Positions 40,628 through 49,679 are shown, counted from the first letter of the stretch. The stretch: 64,000 nt of DNA from Collinsella sp. AF23-2 (GCF_003459245.1 NZ_QRVG01000002.1:1-64000), one strand, 5' to 3'. Numbers and translations are program-made. Notes: a model not told the origin generated them from the letters alone.

Positions 40628-43285
40628 ATGAGTGCTGACTACCCGTCAATGACTACGGCCGAGATTCGCTCTAAGTTCCTCAACTTCTTTGAGGAGCGCG
40701 GTCTTAAGCTCTATCCTTCTTCGTCCCTCGTCCCCGACGATCCTTCGCTGTTGCTTGCCAACGCCGGCATGAATCAGTTTAAGGAGTACTACCAGGGCAA
40801 GAAGACCATGAAGGAGATCGGCGCGATCTCCTGCCAGAAGTGCGTCCGCACCAACGACATCGATTGCATCGGCGAGGACGGCCGTCACCTGTCCTTCTTT
40901 GAGATGCTCGGCGACTTCTCCTTTGGCGGCGTCTCCAAGCAGCAGGCCTGCGCTTGGGCCTTTGAGCTCATCACCAAGGAGTTCAAGCTGCCGCTCGATC
41001 GCCTGTACTTCACCGTCTTTACCGAGGACGACGAGACCCATGACGTATGGCGCTCCCTGGGCGTTGCCGAGGATCACATCTCCCGCTTGGGCGAGGACGA
41101 CAACTTCTGGGCCGCTGGCCCCACCGGTCCCTGCGGTCCGTGCTCTGAGATCTACTTTGACATGGGCGAGGAGGTCGGTTGCGGCAGCCCCGACTGCAAG
41201 CCTGGCTGCGACTGCGATCGCTTCCTTGAGTTCTGGAACCTCGTGTTTACCCAGTACGACCGCCAGGAGGACGGCTCCATGCCGGAGCTGCCGCACCGCA
41301 ACCTCGATACGGGTATGGGTCTGGAGCGCATGGCCGCTATCATGCAGCACAAGACCGCTAACTACGACGGCGATCTGATGCAGCACCTCATCAAGCTCGG
41401 TGAGAAGATCAGCGGCAAGACCTATGACGCCGACGATTACTCCGGCGCCAGCCGCTCCCTGCGCATCATCGCCGACCACTCCCGTGCCGTCGACTTTATG
41501 ATCTCTGACGGCATCCTGCCCGGTAACGAGGGTCGCGAGTACGTCCTTCGCCGCCTGCTCCGCCGTGCCGTGTTCCACGGTCGTCTGCTGGGCATCGAGG
41601 GCGCCTTCCTGACCAAGTTCATCGACGAGGTCAACGCTCAGATGGGCGAGGCCTATCCCGAGTTGCTCAAGAACGTCGCGCTCGTTAAGGGCATCGTCGC
41701 CTCCGAGGAGGAGCGTTTCTCCACGACGCTCGACAACGGCCGCTTCTACCTGGATGAGGCTCTGGCCGCGCTTGCCGAGGGTGCTGTCCTTCCGGGCGAC
41801 GTCGCCTTTAAGCTGCATGACACCTTTGGTTTCCCCATTGACCTGACCGTCGAGATTGCCGGCGTCGCTGGCCACGACGTCGACATGGACGGCTTTACCG
41901 CCTGCATGGAGGACCAGAAGGCCCGCGCTCGCGCCAATGCCAAGGGCGACGCCTGGGGCAGCTTCAACGACGTGTGGGTCGAGCTTTCGGACAAGGTCGC
42001 TGCGACCGAGTTCGACGGCTATGACAACGATGTGATCGAGGATGCCAAAGTTGTCGCTATCGTTCGCAACGGTGAGTCCGTCGAGTCCGCCGCTGCGGGC
42101 GAGGATGTCGAGGTTGTTCTCGACTGCACCCCGTTCTACGCCGAGATGGGCGGCCAGCAGGGTGACGCCGGCGAGCTTTCCGCCGAGGGCGTTGCGCTGA
42201 CCGTTTCCGATACCAAGAACCACAACGGCCTGTATGCTCACGTCGCCCACGTCACCGAGGGTACGCTGACCGTCGGTACTACCGTGACCGCCGCGCTCGA
42301 CGCCGAGCGCCGTGGTTTCCTGCGCCGCAACCACACCGCCACCCACCTGCTCGACGCTGCGCTTAAGCAGGTCCTGGGCGAGCATGTCTCCCAGGCTGGC
42401 TCGCTGGTGACGCCCGAGCACCTGCGCTTTGACTTCACGCACTTCGAGGCCCTGTCCTCCGAGCAGCTCAAGGCTGTCGAGGACCTGGTCAACCAGCAGA
42501 TCTTCGCCTCCAAGCCGGTCGTGACCCGCGTCATGGGCATCGACGAGGCCAAGGCCGCCGGTGCTGTCGCCCTGTTTGGCGAGAAGTATGGCGACGTCGT
42601 CCGCGTTGTCTCCGTGGGCGCCGAGGACCAGCCGTTCTCCCGTGAGCTCTGCGGTGGCACCCATGCCGCCAACACCGCCGAGATCGGCCTGTTCAAGATC
42701 ATTTCCGAGTCCTCTACGGGCTCCAACGTCCGCCGTATTGAGGCCGTGACATCTAAGGGTGCTCTCGACTACATGGCCGACCGTCTGGCGCTCGTCGACG
42801 CCGCCGCTGCTGCGCTCAAGTGCCGCGTGGATGAGGTTCCCGCCCGCGTGGAGAACCTGCAGGCCGAGCTGCGCGAGACTTCCAACAAGCTCAAGAAGGC
42901 GCTGACCGGTGGCTCCTCCGACGCTATCTCCAGCGCCATCGAGGGCGCCGTCGAGCTCGACGGCTACAAGCTCGTCGTCGCTGAGCTCCAGGGCCTTGAG
43001 GCTGCCGACCTGCGCAACGTCTGGGATACCGTGCACCAGAAGGTCGCCGGTCCTGTCGCCTGCGTCGTCGCCAGCGTGACCGAGAAGGGCACCCCGGCCC
43101 TGCTCGCCGCCGGCTCCGATGACGCCGTCAAGGCCGGTTTCCACGCCGGTAACGTGATCAAGCAGATCGCGGGCCTGGTCGACGGTCGCGGTGGCGGCCG
43201 TCCCAACATGGCCCAGGCCGGTGGCAAGAACGCCGCCGGCATCGCCGATGCCCTCGCGGCCGCTAAGACCGCGCTCGGCGCCTAA
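40628..43285 (+). CDS. alaS: Alanyl-tRNA synthetase
   Basis: An 885-residue class II synthetase. The catalytic core opens MTTAEIRSKFLNFFEERGLKLYPSSSLVPDDPSLLLANAGMNQFK, followed by RTNDIDCIGEDGRHLSFFEMLGDFSFG and LDTGMGLERMAAIMQ. The editing domain has the HTATHLLDAAL zinc motif and CGGTHAANTAEIG. A C-terminal DHHA1-like domain ends with GGRGGGRPNMAQAGGKN. Length is normal. The ATG at 40628 has GAGGAG at 8-bp spacing. No T-box is visible upstream, unlike ileS. It precedes ruvX by 17 bp. Confidence 0.97.
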   Translation: MSADYPSMTTAEIRSKFLNFFEERGLKLYPSSSLVPDDPSLLLANAGMNQFKEYYQGKKTMKEIGAISCQKCVRTNDIDCIGEDGRHLSFFEMLGDFSFGGVSKQQACAWAFELITKEFKLPLDRLYFTVFTEDDETHDVWRSLGVAEDHISRLGEDDNFWAAGPTGPCGPCSEIYFDMGEEVGCGSPDCKPGCDCDRFLEFWNLVFTQYDRQEDGSMPELPHRNLDTGMGLERMAAIMQHKTANYDGDLMQHLIKLGEKISGKTYDADDYSGASRSLRIIADHSRAVDFMISDGILPGNEGREYVLRRLLRRAVFHGRLLGIEGAFLTKFIDEVNAQMGEAYPELLKNVALVKGIVASEEERFSTTLDNGRFYLDEALAALAEGAVLPGDVAFKLHDTFGFPIDLTVEIAGVAGHDVDMDGFTACMEDQKARARANAKGDAWGSFNDVWVELSDKVAATEFDGYDNDVIEDAKVVAIVRNGESVESAAAGEDVEVVLDCTPFYAEMGGQQGDAGELSAEGVALTVSDTKNHNGLYAHVAHVTEGTLTVGTTVTAALDAERRGFLRRNHTATHLLDAALKQVLGEHVSQAGSLVTPEHLRFDFTHFEALSSEQLKAVEDLVNQQIFASKPVVTRVMGIDEAKAAGAVALFGEKYGDVVRVVSVGAEDQPFSRELCGGTHAANTAEIGLFKIISESSTGSNVRRIEAVTSKGALDYMADRLALVDAAAAALKCRVDEVPARVENLQAELRETSNKLKKALTGGSSDAISSAIEGAVELDGYKLVVAELQGLEAADLRNVWDTVHQKVAGPVACVVASVTEKGTPALLAAGSDDAVKAGFHAGNVIKQIAGLVDGRGGGRPNMAQAGGKNAAGIADALAAAKTALGA

Positions 43286-43302
43286 GAATCTAGGTAGTCG
43301 CT

Positions 43303-43731
43303 GTGGTCGCGCTTGCGCTGGACATAGGGGAGACCAGGATCGGCATCGCCGTCTCGAGCCGTGATGGCAAGATGGCGATGCCTGTCAAGGTGCTCCCGGC
43401 TGCAGAGGTCACCGGTATGGCCAAGACGTTCCGCTACCTGGTTGAGGACTATGAGCCCGATATCCTGGTAAGTGGGCGTCCCCTGACCATGGCCGGTGAG
43501 CCCGGTCCCCAGGCCGAGCGCGTTGCCGCTGTTGCGCAAAAGATTGCCGACGAGCTCGATCTTCCGTTGGAGTTTGAGGACGAGCGCCTGTCCTCGCAAG
43601 AGGCAAAGCGTATCCTGCGCGAGCAGGGCCTCAACGAAAAGCAGATGAGGGGCAAGATTGACATGATTGCCGCCAGCCTGTTTTTGCAGACGTGGCTTGA
43701 TCGTAAAAACGAGGAGGTTTCGCATGCCTAG
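43303..43731 (+). CDS. ruvX: Putative pre-16S rRNA nuclease / Holliday junction resolvase YqgF
   Basis: A 142-residue RNase-H-fold protein of the YqgF/RuvX family, implicated in maturing the 5' end of 16S rRNA. It starts with LALDIGETRIGIAVSSRDGKMAMPV, contains the conserved DILVSGRPLTMAGEPGPQAERV and FEDERLSSQEAKRIL segments, and ends with DMIAASLFLQTWLD. The GTG start at 43303 follows alaS by 17 bp. It overlaps mltG by 8 bp; alaS-ruvX-mltG is a common Gram-positive order. Confidence 0.92.
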   Translation: MVALALDIGETRIGIAVSSRDGKMAMPVKVLPAAEVTGMAKTFRYLVEDYEPDILVSGRPLTMAGEPGPQAERVAAVAQKIADELDLPLEFEDERLSSQEAKRILREQGLNEKQMRGKIDMIAASLFLQTWLDRKNEEVSHA

Positions 43732-45157
43732 CGCTTCCGATCCGCGCCAGCCGAATTGTACACGTCAGTCGGCGTCGCGCCCTGCCCAGCCTGGCCAGCG
43801 TCCGGCACAGCCGACCCAGCGCGCAGCTCAGTCTGCCGCGCGCCCGGTGCAGTCCTCCTCTCGTTCGGCCCAACCTGTTCAACGGACGGGTCAGCAGCCT
43901 TCTGCTCGTTCGGTTCAGTATCCGGCTTCTCACGCGGCTCAGCAGCCCACTGCTCGTTCGGCTCAGCCTGCAGGCGGTGCTCGCTTTAAGCAACAGGCAC
44001 CTACCCAGCGAACGCAGGCCCCCCAATCGCATTCGCATCACGCTCGCGGGTCGCATGGCGTTGCTCCGGCGACTCGCTCGAGCTACAACACGCATGCTCG
44101 TCGCGGTGCTCAAAAGAAGAGTTCTCCGGTTCCTATGATCATCGGCGTTGTGGTGGCCGTAATCGCGCTTGCTACTATCGCTTTCTTTGTCGTACCTGCC
44201 GTTAAGGGCTTCTTTGCCGGTGAGGATGCGAAAGTCGCTGCTGGCCAGCAAGTTACGGTGACCATTCCCGACGGTGCTTCGGGCGATACGATCGCCTCGA
44301 TTCTCTCCGAGAACCATATCGTCGAAAATCCCAAGGATTACTACGCGGCGGTGAAAAAGCTTAACGCCGATATGTCGCTTAAGCCTGGCACCTACTCGTT
44401 CACCACACTCATGGATGCGACCAAGGTTGTTCAGCAGCTCATGGAAGGCCCCAACGCGGGCTCCAATGCGCTGACTATCCCTGAGGGTCTGACAGTCGAT
44501 CAAGTCGCCGATCGCGTGGCCCAGGCCTACGACAGCATCTCTAAGGAAGACTTCCTCAACCAGGCCAAGGCCTCCAACTACGTGGACGACTATAGCTTCC
44601 TTAAGGGCGCCGCCAACGACTCGCTCGAGGGTTTCTTGTTCCCCAAGACCTATTCGTTGGGTGATTCGCCGACGGCCGATGACGTGATTCGCGCCATGCT
44701 CGATCAGTTTAAGACCGAGTACAAGTCGCTTGACTTTGCGAGCTGCGAAGCCAAGATCAAGGAGCGCTACGGTGTGGAGATGTCCGACTACGACATCGTC
44801 AACTTGGCCTCTATCGTTGAGCGCGAGGGCCTCAACGCCGATCAACGTGCACACGTGGCCTCGGTCTTCTACAACCGCCTTGCCGGCAAGCTCGACGGTC
44901 TGCGCTATCTCAACAGCGATGCGACCATGATGTATGTCACCGGTGGCGAGGTTACCGCCGACGACCTGCAGAGCGATAGCCCGTATAACACCTATAAGCA
45001 CGAGGGCCTGCCACCCACGCCCATCTGCTCTCCGTCGCTCGAGGCACTCAAGGCCACGCTTGAGCCAACCGACTCCGATGACCTGTATTTCTACATTACG
45101 CAGGACGAGGAGTACTTCTCGCAAACCTACGAAGAGCATCAACTGTCTTGGAATTAG
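43724..45157 (+). CDS. mltG: Endolytic murein transglycosylase MltG
   Basis: A 477-residue YceG/MltG enzyme that cleaves nascent peptidoglycan strands and so limits glycan length. About 130 N-terminal residues are low complexity (Ser, Gln, Pro, Ala and Arg repeats such as RSAQPVQ and QPTARSAQP) and presumably cytoplasmic. A membrane helix follows at about 136-160 (PMIIGVVVAVIALATIAFFVV), then a LysM-like subdomain and the catalytic domain. That domain has LASIVEREGLNADQRAHVASVFYNRL (Glu catalytic), LNSDATMMYV and SPYNTYKHEGLPPTPICSP. GAGGAGG precedes the ATG at 43724. Confidence 0.93.
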   Translation: MPSASDPRQPNCTRQSASRPAQPGQRPAQPTQRAAQSAARPVQSSSRSAQPVQRTGQQPSARSVQYPASHAAQQPTARSAQPAGGARFKQQAPTQRTQAPQSHSHHARGSHGVAPATRSSYNTHARRGAQKKSSPVPMIIGVVVAVIALATIAFFVVPAVKGFFAGEDAKVAAGQQVTVTIPDGASGDTIASILSENHIVENPKDYYAAVKKLNADMSLKPGTYSFTTLMDATKVVQQLMEGPNAGSNALTIPEGLTVDQVADRVAQAYDSISKEDFLNQAKASNYVDDYSFLKGAANDSLEGFLFPKTYSLGDSPTADDVIRAMLDQFKTEYKSLDFASCEAKIKERYGVEMSDYDIVNLASIVEREGLNADQRAHVASVFYNRLAGKLDGLRYLNSDATMMYVTGGEVTADDLQSDSPYNTYKHEGLPPTPICSPSLEALKATLEPTDSDDLYFYITQDEEYFSQTYEEHQLSWN

Positions 45158-45158
45158 C

Positions 45159-45656
45159 ATGAGGATTTTTAGCCCCAAACGATACGTTGCCTCGGTCGAT
45201 CGCATCGACCTTGATACCCTGTGGGCCGACGGCAAACGCGCCATTCTGCTCGATCGCGATAACACTCTGGTTCCGCGCGACACCGAGCAGGTTCCCGCCG
45301 CGGTTTCCGCTTGGCTCGATACCGCCCGCGCCAAAGGCTTTAAGCTGTGCATGGTGTCCAACAACTGGCATCGCGATCAGGTCATGAGCTCTGCACGCGA
45401 GCTGGGACTCGAGGCCATCAGCCACGCCATGAAGCCCGCCCCGTTTGCCTTGAAGGCGGGTCTTAAGCGCCTTGGCGCCACGGCAGACGAGGCGGTGCTG
45501 ATCGGCGATCAGCTGTACACGGACGTGTGGAGCGGTAACTTTGCCGGCGTTGACACTATTCTGGTCAAGCCGCAGGCAACCCAGGACCTGTGGTACACGC
45601 AGATCTTCCGTATCTTTGAGCGCCGGGCCCTGCGCGACCTTCCCTGCGAGGAATAG
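45159..45656 (+). CDS. YqeG family HAD-IIIA phosphatase
   Basis: A 165-residue haloacid-dehalogenase phosphatase of the YqeG type. The nucleophile motif is ILLDRDNTLVPRD (DxD near residues 32-34). Motif II is MVSNNWHRDQV, the motif III lysine is in HAMKPAPFALKAGL, and motif IV is LIGDQLYTDVWSGN. The ATG follows the mltG stop by 1 bp. Relatives act on phosphatidylglycerophosphate in some lineages, but the substrate is not assignable here. Confidence 0.9.
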   Translation: MRIFSPKRYVASVDRIDLDTLWADGKRAILLDRDNTLVPRDTEQVPAAVSAWLDTARAKGFKLCMVSNNWHRDQVMSSARELGLEAISHAMKPAPFALKAGLKRLGATADEAVLIGDQLYTDVWSGNFAGVDTILVKPQATQDLWYTQIFRIFERRALRDLPCEE

Positions 45657-45664
45657 GTTTCGCC

Positions 45665-46198
45665 ATGTCTCAGCACATCAAACACGGCTGCGACCATATC
45701 TTCTTTATCGGCTTTTTGGGCGCGGGCAAATCGACGCTCGCGCGCAACGTCGGCACTATGTTCAAGCGGCGTTTTATCGATACCGATCGTTTGGTTGTGC
45801 GTCGATGTGGCAAGTCGGTGACCGAGATATTTGAGACCGAGGGCGAGGATCGTTTTCGCGAGCTTGAGACCTCGGCACTCCGTTCGCTTCAAAGCGAGCG
45901 CAGCCTGCTGGTGTCGTGCGGGGGTGGCATCGTCGAGACGCCGGTGAACATTGAGCTGATGCATGAGATGGGTATATGCGTGTACCTCGAAGGCGACTTT
46001 GAGGACTCGTTGCGCCAGATTCGCCGCTCCGATACCCGGCCCGATTTCCGCTCGCCCGAGCACGCTGCGCGCCTGTTTGAGCATCGCCGTCCGCTGTATC
46101 GCCAGGCCGCCGATATTACCCTTGATATTCGCAACAAGTCCTTCGAGGACGTTTCCTACCTTTGTGCCGAGATGCTTTTGGAGCGTGGACTGCTATGA
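45665..46198 (+). CDS. aroK: Shikimate kinase
   Basis: A 177-residue P-loop kinase of the shikimate pathway. Walker A is GFLGAGKST (residues 16-24). The shikimate-binding signature shows FIDTDRLVVRRCGKSVTEIFETEGEDRFRELE, and the VSCGGGIV loop is intact, with TRPDF in the lid. It therefore looks catalytically competent. It overlaps the AroB-like gene by 4 bp (ATGA). The degenerate state of that neighbour raises the question of what substrate or partner AroK still serves. Confidence 0.92.
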   Translation: MSQHIKHGCDHIFFIGFLGAGKSTLARNVGTMFKRRFIDTDRLVVRRCGKSVTEIFETEGEDRFRELETSALRSLQSERSLLVSCGGGIVETPVNIELMHEMGICVYLEGDFEDSLRQIRRSDTRPDFRSPEHAARLFEHRRPLYRQAADITLDIRNKSFEDVSYLCAEMLLERGLL

Positions 46199-47304
46199 TT
46201 CGCCGTCAACTTATCAATTTCCAAAACCGCAGTGTCGATGTCCGCGTTGGATTGGGCGCGTTCGAGGAGCTGTCGCGCATGTTTGCCTCGGCTGTGGGCA
46301 AGCCTAAGCGCGCGATGGTGGTTTGGAACGACGCTACATCCGAGCGTTTTGGCGAGGTCGTCGAGCATGCGCTGGTCGACGCCGGTTTTGCCGTGTCGCT
46401 GCTCGTCCTCGAGGTTTCTCCTGCCGGTGCTACGCTGGCCGATGCCGATACCGTCTTTGGCGCCCTGTCGGCTAACGGCATTACCTGCGACGATCTCGTT
46501 GTCGCTGTCGGTGACACGGCGACCTGCTCGGTCGTTTGTTGGTGTGCCAATCAGTGGTGCGGTCGCACCGAGTGCGCCTTGCTGCCGACGACGTTCGACG
46601 CCATGCTCACGGTTGCGACGACCATGAAGCCGCTTGTCGCCTCGTCCGCGCATGCGCTTCCCGCTATCGCGTTCTGTCCCGAGCCGGGCTTGGTCGTGTG
46701 TGACCTCGACCTTGTTCGCGAGGCGGCCCCCGAGGACCTCAAGCTCGGCTATGCGGTACTTGTTGGCACCATGCTTTCGAGTAGTAAGTCCCGCTGGAAT
46801 CAGTTTACCGAGACCGTTCCCGAGATTCTCGCGGGCGAGGAGGTCGCGCTCGTCAATGCCGTTCAGTGGTCTCAGACTGCCCGCAAGGACGTGCTGATGG
46901 CTACGAACCCGAGCGCCCGCCATGCGCTCGATTTTGGCAAGACGGGGGAGCGTACCCTGCGCGCCTGCTTGGGCGATGCCGCTTCGCAGGTGCCTGCCTA
47001 CCAGCTGTTGTCCGAGGGCATGCGCTTTGAGGCGCGCCTAGCACACGATGCCTGCGACTTCGATATCGATTACGTCTTTGAGGTCGATGACTGCCTGGAG
47101 GACTTTGGTATCGAGGAGCTCGCCTTCGATCTGGAGCCTGCCGCATATATCGAGGAGTTCCGCAGGCAGCAGTTTGTCCGCTCGAACCGTAGTATGTTGC
47201 CGCTGCCCGTGGCACTCGGCGCCATTCGTCTAACGAGCGTTGAGGACGAGGTCCTCGACCGCCATGCTCACGCCTACTTGGCTTCTCGCAAAGAACTTCT
47301 CTAG
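46195..47304 (+). CDS. Degenerate 3-dehydroquinate synthase homologue (AroB-like)
   Basis: A 369-residue protein that aligns with AroB through LPTTFDAMLTV, VVCDLDLV, a LDFGKTGERTL segment (residues 246-256) and YQLLSEGMRFEARLA (around 269-283). The residues that make AroB an enzyme are missing. GGGVVGD is replaced by VGDTATCS (near 105), VDxSVGGK by LTVATTMK, and NFGHTxGHA by DFGKTGERT. HGExxxxGM becomes SEGMRFEAR, and the KxxExxK metal-Glu region by KLGYAVLVG. All three zinc ligands (Glu, His, His) are thus apparently absent. Reading frame, length and ribosomal coupling are intact, so it is probably expressed as a pseudoenzyme or repurposed protein. Confidence 0.8.
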   Translation: MIRRQLINFQNRSVDVRVGLGAFEELSRMFASAVGKPKRAMVVWNDATSERFGEVVEHALVDAGFAVSLLVLEVSPAGATLADADTVFGALSANGITCDDLVVAVGDTATCSVVCWCANQWCGRTECALLPTTFDAMLTVATTMKPLVASSAHALPAIAFCPEPGLVVCDLDLVREAAPEDLKLGYAVLVGTMLSSSKSRWNQFTETVPEILAGEEVALVNAVQWSQTARKDVLMATNPSARHALDFGKTGERTLRACLGDAASQVPAYQLLSEGMRFEARLAHDACDFDIDYVFEVDDCLEDFGIEELAFDLEPAAYIEEFRRQQFVRSNRSMLPLPVALGAIRLTSVEDEVLDRHAHAYLASRKELL

Positions 47305-47310
47305 GATTTA

Positions 47311-47339
47311 TTGACATACATCGTCTTTCGTATCATGTT
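47311..47339 (+). promoter_or_regulatory. Promoter for pepP-efp
   Basis: A perfect TTGACA (47311-47316) is followed after 17 bp by CATGTT (47334-47339); a closer TATCAT (47331-47336) also exists. A 16-bp palindrome lies about 25 bp downstream. Confidence 0.45.
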
Positions 47340-47364
47340 GAGGGGCGGGTTTCCAATCGGTTGC

Positions 47365-47380
47365 GAATCGCGCGCGATTC
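47365..47380. promoter_or_regulatory. 16-bp perfect palindrome upstream of pepP
   Basis: GAATCGCGCGCGATTC is fully self-complementary. It lies between the predicted promoter and the pepP start, an operator-like position. Confidence 0.45.
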
Positions 47381-47435
47381 CGTACGCTGATTGAGCCCGT
47401 CCCGTCTTTATGAAGACAACAAGAAAGGAATCTGC

Positions 47436-48566
47436 ATGTCAGAGTTTGCTGCCGGTCCTGCCGGTCGTATTGAGCGTGTCCGTGCCCTGATGGCTGAGCG
47501 CGGCTACGACGCTATCGTGGTGCGCGACGAGGCCAACCTTCGTTGGCTTACGGGCGTGAAGGGCGTCTTCGATTACACCTTCGAGTTCCCGCACGCTGCG
47601 TTTATTACAGCCGACCAGTGCCTGTTCCATACCGACTCGCGCTATCTCAACAGTTTTGAGGAGAACACGCCCGCCGGCAGCCCCTGGGTTTACGACATGG
47701 ACGAGGGCGCCATCCCCGGTTGGGTCGCCGGCAAGATCGCGGCCAACAAGTGCCGCGTCTGCGCTGTCGAGGACGACATGCAGATCAATTTCTACCAGGG
47801 TATTCAGCGTGGCCTGGAGGACCGCTCCGTTGCCTGCATGCTGCCGCTGATGCATGACGACATCCGTAAGATGCGCGCCATCAAGGACGCCGAGGAGATC
47901 GAGCTCATGCGCCACGCGCAGTCGATCACCGACGCCGCCTTCCAGCACATGCTCGGCTATATTAAGCCCGGTATGACCGAGAAGCAGGTCCGCAACGAGC
48001 TCGAGAACTTTATGTTCGCTAACGGTGCCGACAGCCTGGCCTTTGGCTCCATCGTCGCGAGCGGTCCCAACACCGCCAATCCGCATGCCGTCCCGAGCGA
48101 CCGTGTGATCGAGAAGGGCGACTTCGTTCTCATGGATTATGGCGCGGGCTACTGCGACTATCGCTCCGATATGACGCGTACCGTCGTGATGGGCGAGCCC
48201 ACGCAAGAACAGCTCGACCTGTACGCGCTCGTGCGCCGTACGCACGAGGAGTGCGTCGCCGCCATCCATCCGGGCGTCGAGGGCAATGACATTTTCAAGC
48301 TTTCCAAGAAGATCATTGGCGATGCCGGCTATGGCGATTACTACAACCATGGTCTGGGCCACGGCGTGGGCATTGACATCCATGAGCTGCCCAACTTCAA
48401 CCGCAGCAAGAATATCATCGAGGTCGGCTCGGTTATCACCATGGAGCCCGGCGTCTACCTGCCCGGCGTGGGCGGCGTGCGTCTGGAGGACTACGGCGTG
48501 GTCACCGAGAACGGCTACGAGCCCTTCACCAAGACGCCGCATGACCTTCACGTCATCGATTGCTAG
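47436..48566 (+). CDS. pepP: M24 family aminopeptidase (Xaa-Pro type)
   Basis: A 376-residue creatinase/prolidase-like enzyme that removes N-terminal residues next to proline. An N-terminal creatinase domain (residues 1-130, RIERVRALMAERGYDAIVVRDEANLRWLTG) precedes the pita-bread domain. The dinuclear metal ligands are visible: MDYGAGYCDYRSDMTRT (two Asp), NHGLGHGVGIDIHELP (His), TMEPGVYLPGVGG (Glu) and VRLEDYG (Glu). AAGAAAGGAA precedes the ATG at 47436. Its position directly before efp is widely conserved. Confidence 0.93.
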   Translation: MSEFAAGPAGRIERVRALMAERGYDAIVVRDEANLRWLTGVKGVFDYTFEFPHAAFITADQCLFHTDSRYLNSFEENTPAGSPWVYDMDEGAIPGWVAGKIAANKCRVCAVEDDMQINFYQGIQRGLEDRSVACMLPLMHDDIRKMRAIKDAEEIELMRHAQSITDAAFQHMLGYIKPGMTEKQVRNELENFMFANGADSLAFGSIVASGPNTANPHAVPSDRVIEKGDFVLMDYGAGYCDYRSDMTRTVVMGEPTQEQLDLYALVRRTHEECVAAIHPGVEGNDIFKLSKKIIGDAGYGDYYNHGLGHGVGIDIHELPNFNRSKNIIEVGSVITMEPGVYLPGVGGVRLEDYGVVTENGYEPFTKTPHDLHVIDC

Positions 48567-48587
48567 CTCATTTCGATAGATTTTTGG

Positions 48588-48630
48588 GGCGGGACGTCCG
48601 GATCGATTCGGACGCCCCGCGTTCTCTTTT
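48588..48630 (+). terminator. Possible terminator between pepP and efp
   Basis: CGTCCG/CGGACG (48595-48600 and 48609-48614) extends with flanking G/C pairs and is followed by TTCTCTTTTT. Confidence 0.5.
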
Positions 48631-48725
48631 TATGCGCTCGCTGCAGGCGCCGTCTGCAAGTGTATAATTTCGGTCGTATGTAATTTGGACGCTTGTGCGT
48701 TCTGCCCATAACAAGAAAGGTCACT

Positions 48726-49289
48726 ATGCCTACCATTTCTACCGCCGACTTCAAGAACGGCCTCGGTCTTCGCATTAAGGACAAGGTCTACACCATCGTC
48801 GAGTTCCAGCATGTCAAGCCGGGCAAGGGCGGCGCGTTTGTGCGCTACAAGACCCGCGACATCAAGAGCGGCCGCGTCGTCGAGAACACCTGCAACGCCG
48901 GCACCAAGTTCGAGAGCGTCATGCTCACCACCCGTGAGTTCCAGTACCTCTACAACGATGGCACCGACTACATCTTCATGGACAACGAGTCCTATGAGCA
49001 GGTTCCCGTTCCCGAGGACATGGTGGGCGAGAACTCCAAGTGGCTGCGCGAGAACGACATCTGCCAGCTGCTCTTCGCTGACGATGAGCTCATGGGCGTG
49101 ACTCCGCCGATGTTCATCGAGACCACCATCGTCCAGACCGACCCGGGCTTTAAGGGCGACACCGTCCAGGGTTCCACCAAGCCGGCCACGATTGACACCG
49201 GCGCTGTCATCCAGGTCCCCATGTACCTCAACGAGGGCGAGGTCATCAAGGTTGACACCCGCGACGGCAAGTTCGTCTCCCGCGTCTAG
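48726..49289 (+). CDS. efp: Elongation factor P
   Basis: A 187-residue three-domain factor that rescues ribosomes stalled at polyproline. The N-terminal KOW-like domain has the tip loop KPGKGGAF, whose Lys is the usual modification position. The OB domain has the conserved MFIETTIVQTDPGFKGDTVQG, and the C-terminus has TGAVIQVPMYLNEGEVIKVDTRDGKFVSRV. No modification enzyme (EpmA or EarP) lies nearby. AAGAAAGG precedes the ATG. It starts the efp-asp23-nusB group. Confidence 0.97.
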   Translation: MPTISTADFKNGLGLRIKDKVYTIVEFQHVKPGKGGAFVRYKTRDIKSGRVVENTCNAGTKFESVMLTTREFQYLYNDGTDYIFMDNESYEQVPVPEDMVGENSKWLRENDICQLLFADDELMGVTPPMFIETTIVQTDPGFKGDTVQGSTKPATIDTGAVIQVPMYLNEGEVIKVDTRDGKFVSRV

Positions 49290-49313
49290 CAACCAACTCT
49301 TCTAGGAGGACTC

Positions 49314-49676
49314 ATGCCCCAGGAAATCAAGATTGACGGCATCGGCATTTCACCCGATGTTCTGACCGCCATCGTCTCGCGCGCCGTGTCGGATGTCGAG
49401 GGCATCGCCTCCGTTGGCGTCAAGGACCTTGCCACCAACCTTGTCTCCATGATGCTCTCGTCCAAGGCCCCGGCTTCCGAGCCGGCGGTCGAGGCCGAGG
49501 TCGTCGGCGACAAGCTCGCACTCACCGTGCGTGTCGTGGTGTTCTTTGGCTATCCGTTCAAGAAACTCGCCGAGGCCGTTCGCGCTGCCGTGGTCGCTGC
49601 CATCGATGCCCAGGTGGGCGTTGAGGTCGAGCGCGTTGACGTTTGCATCGACGGCCTCGTTTTCCCCAAGGAGTAA
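49314..49676 (+). CDS. Asp23/Gls24 family protein (second paralogue)
   Basis: A 120-residue Asp23-family protein with SPDVLTAIVSRAVSDVEGIASVGV and VVFFGYPFKKLAEAVRAAVVAAIDAQVG, and the closing VERVDVCIDGLVFPKE. This resembles the AmaP/YqhY subgroup that typically sits between efp and nusB. YqhY homologues have been linked to acetyl-CoA carboxylase activity in Bacillus; that link is not testable here. TAGGAGG precedes the ATG. It is diverged from the paralogue at 513. Confidence 0.9.
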   Translation: MPQEIKIDGIGISPDVLTAIVSRAVSDVEGIASVGVKDLATNLVSMMLSSKAPASEPAVEAEVVGDKLALTVRVVVFFGYPFKKLAEAVRAAVVAAIDAQVGVEVERVDVCIDGLVFPKE

Positions 49677-49679
49677 CCT

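Noticed and set aside
40646..43144. An 832-codon minus-strand open frame opposite alaS
   Set aside because: The + strand encodes an unmistakable alanyl-tRNA synthetase; the antisense frame has no motifs and a typical shadow composition.
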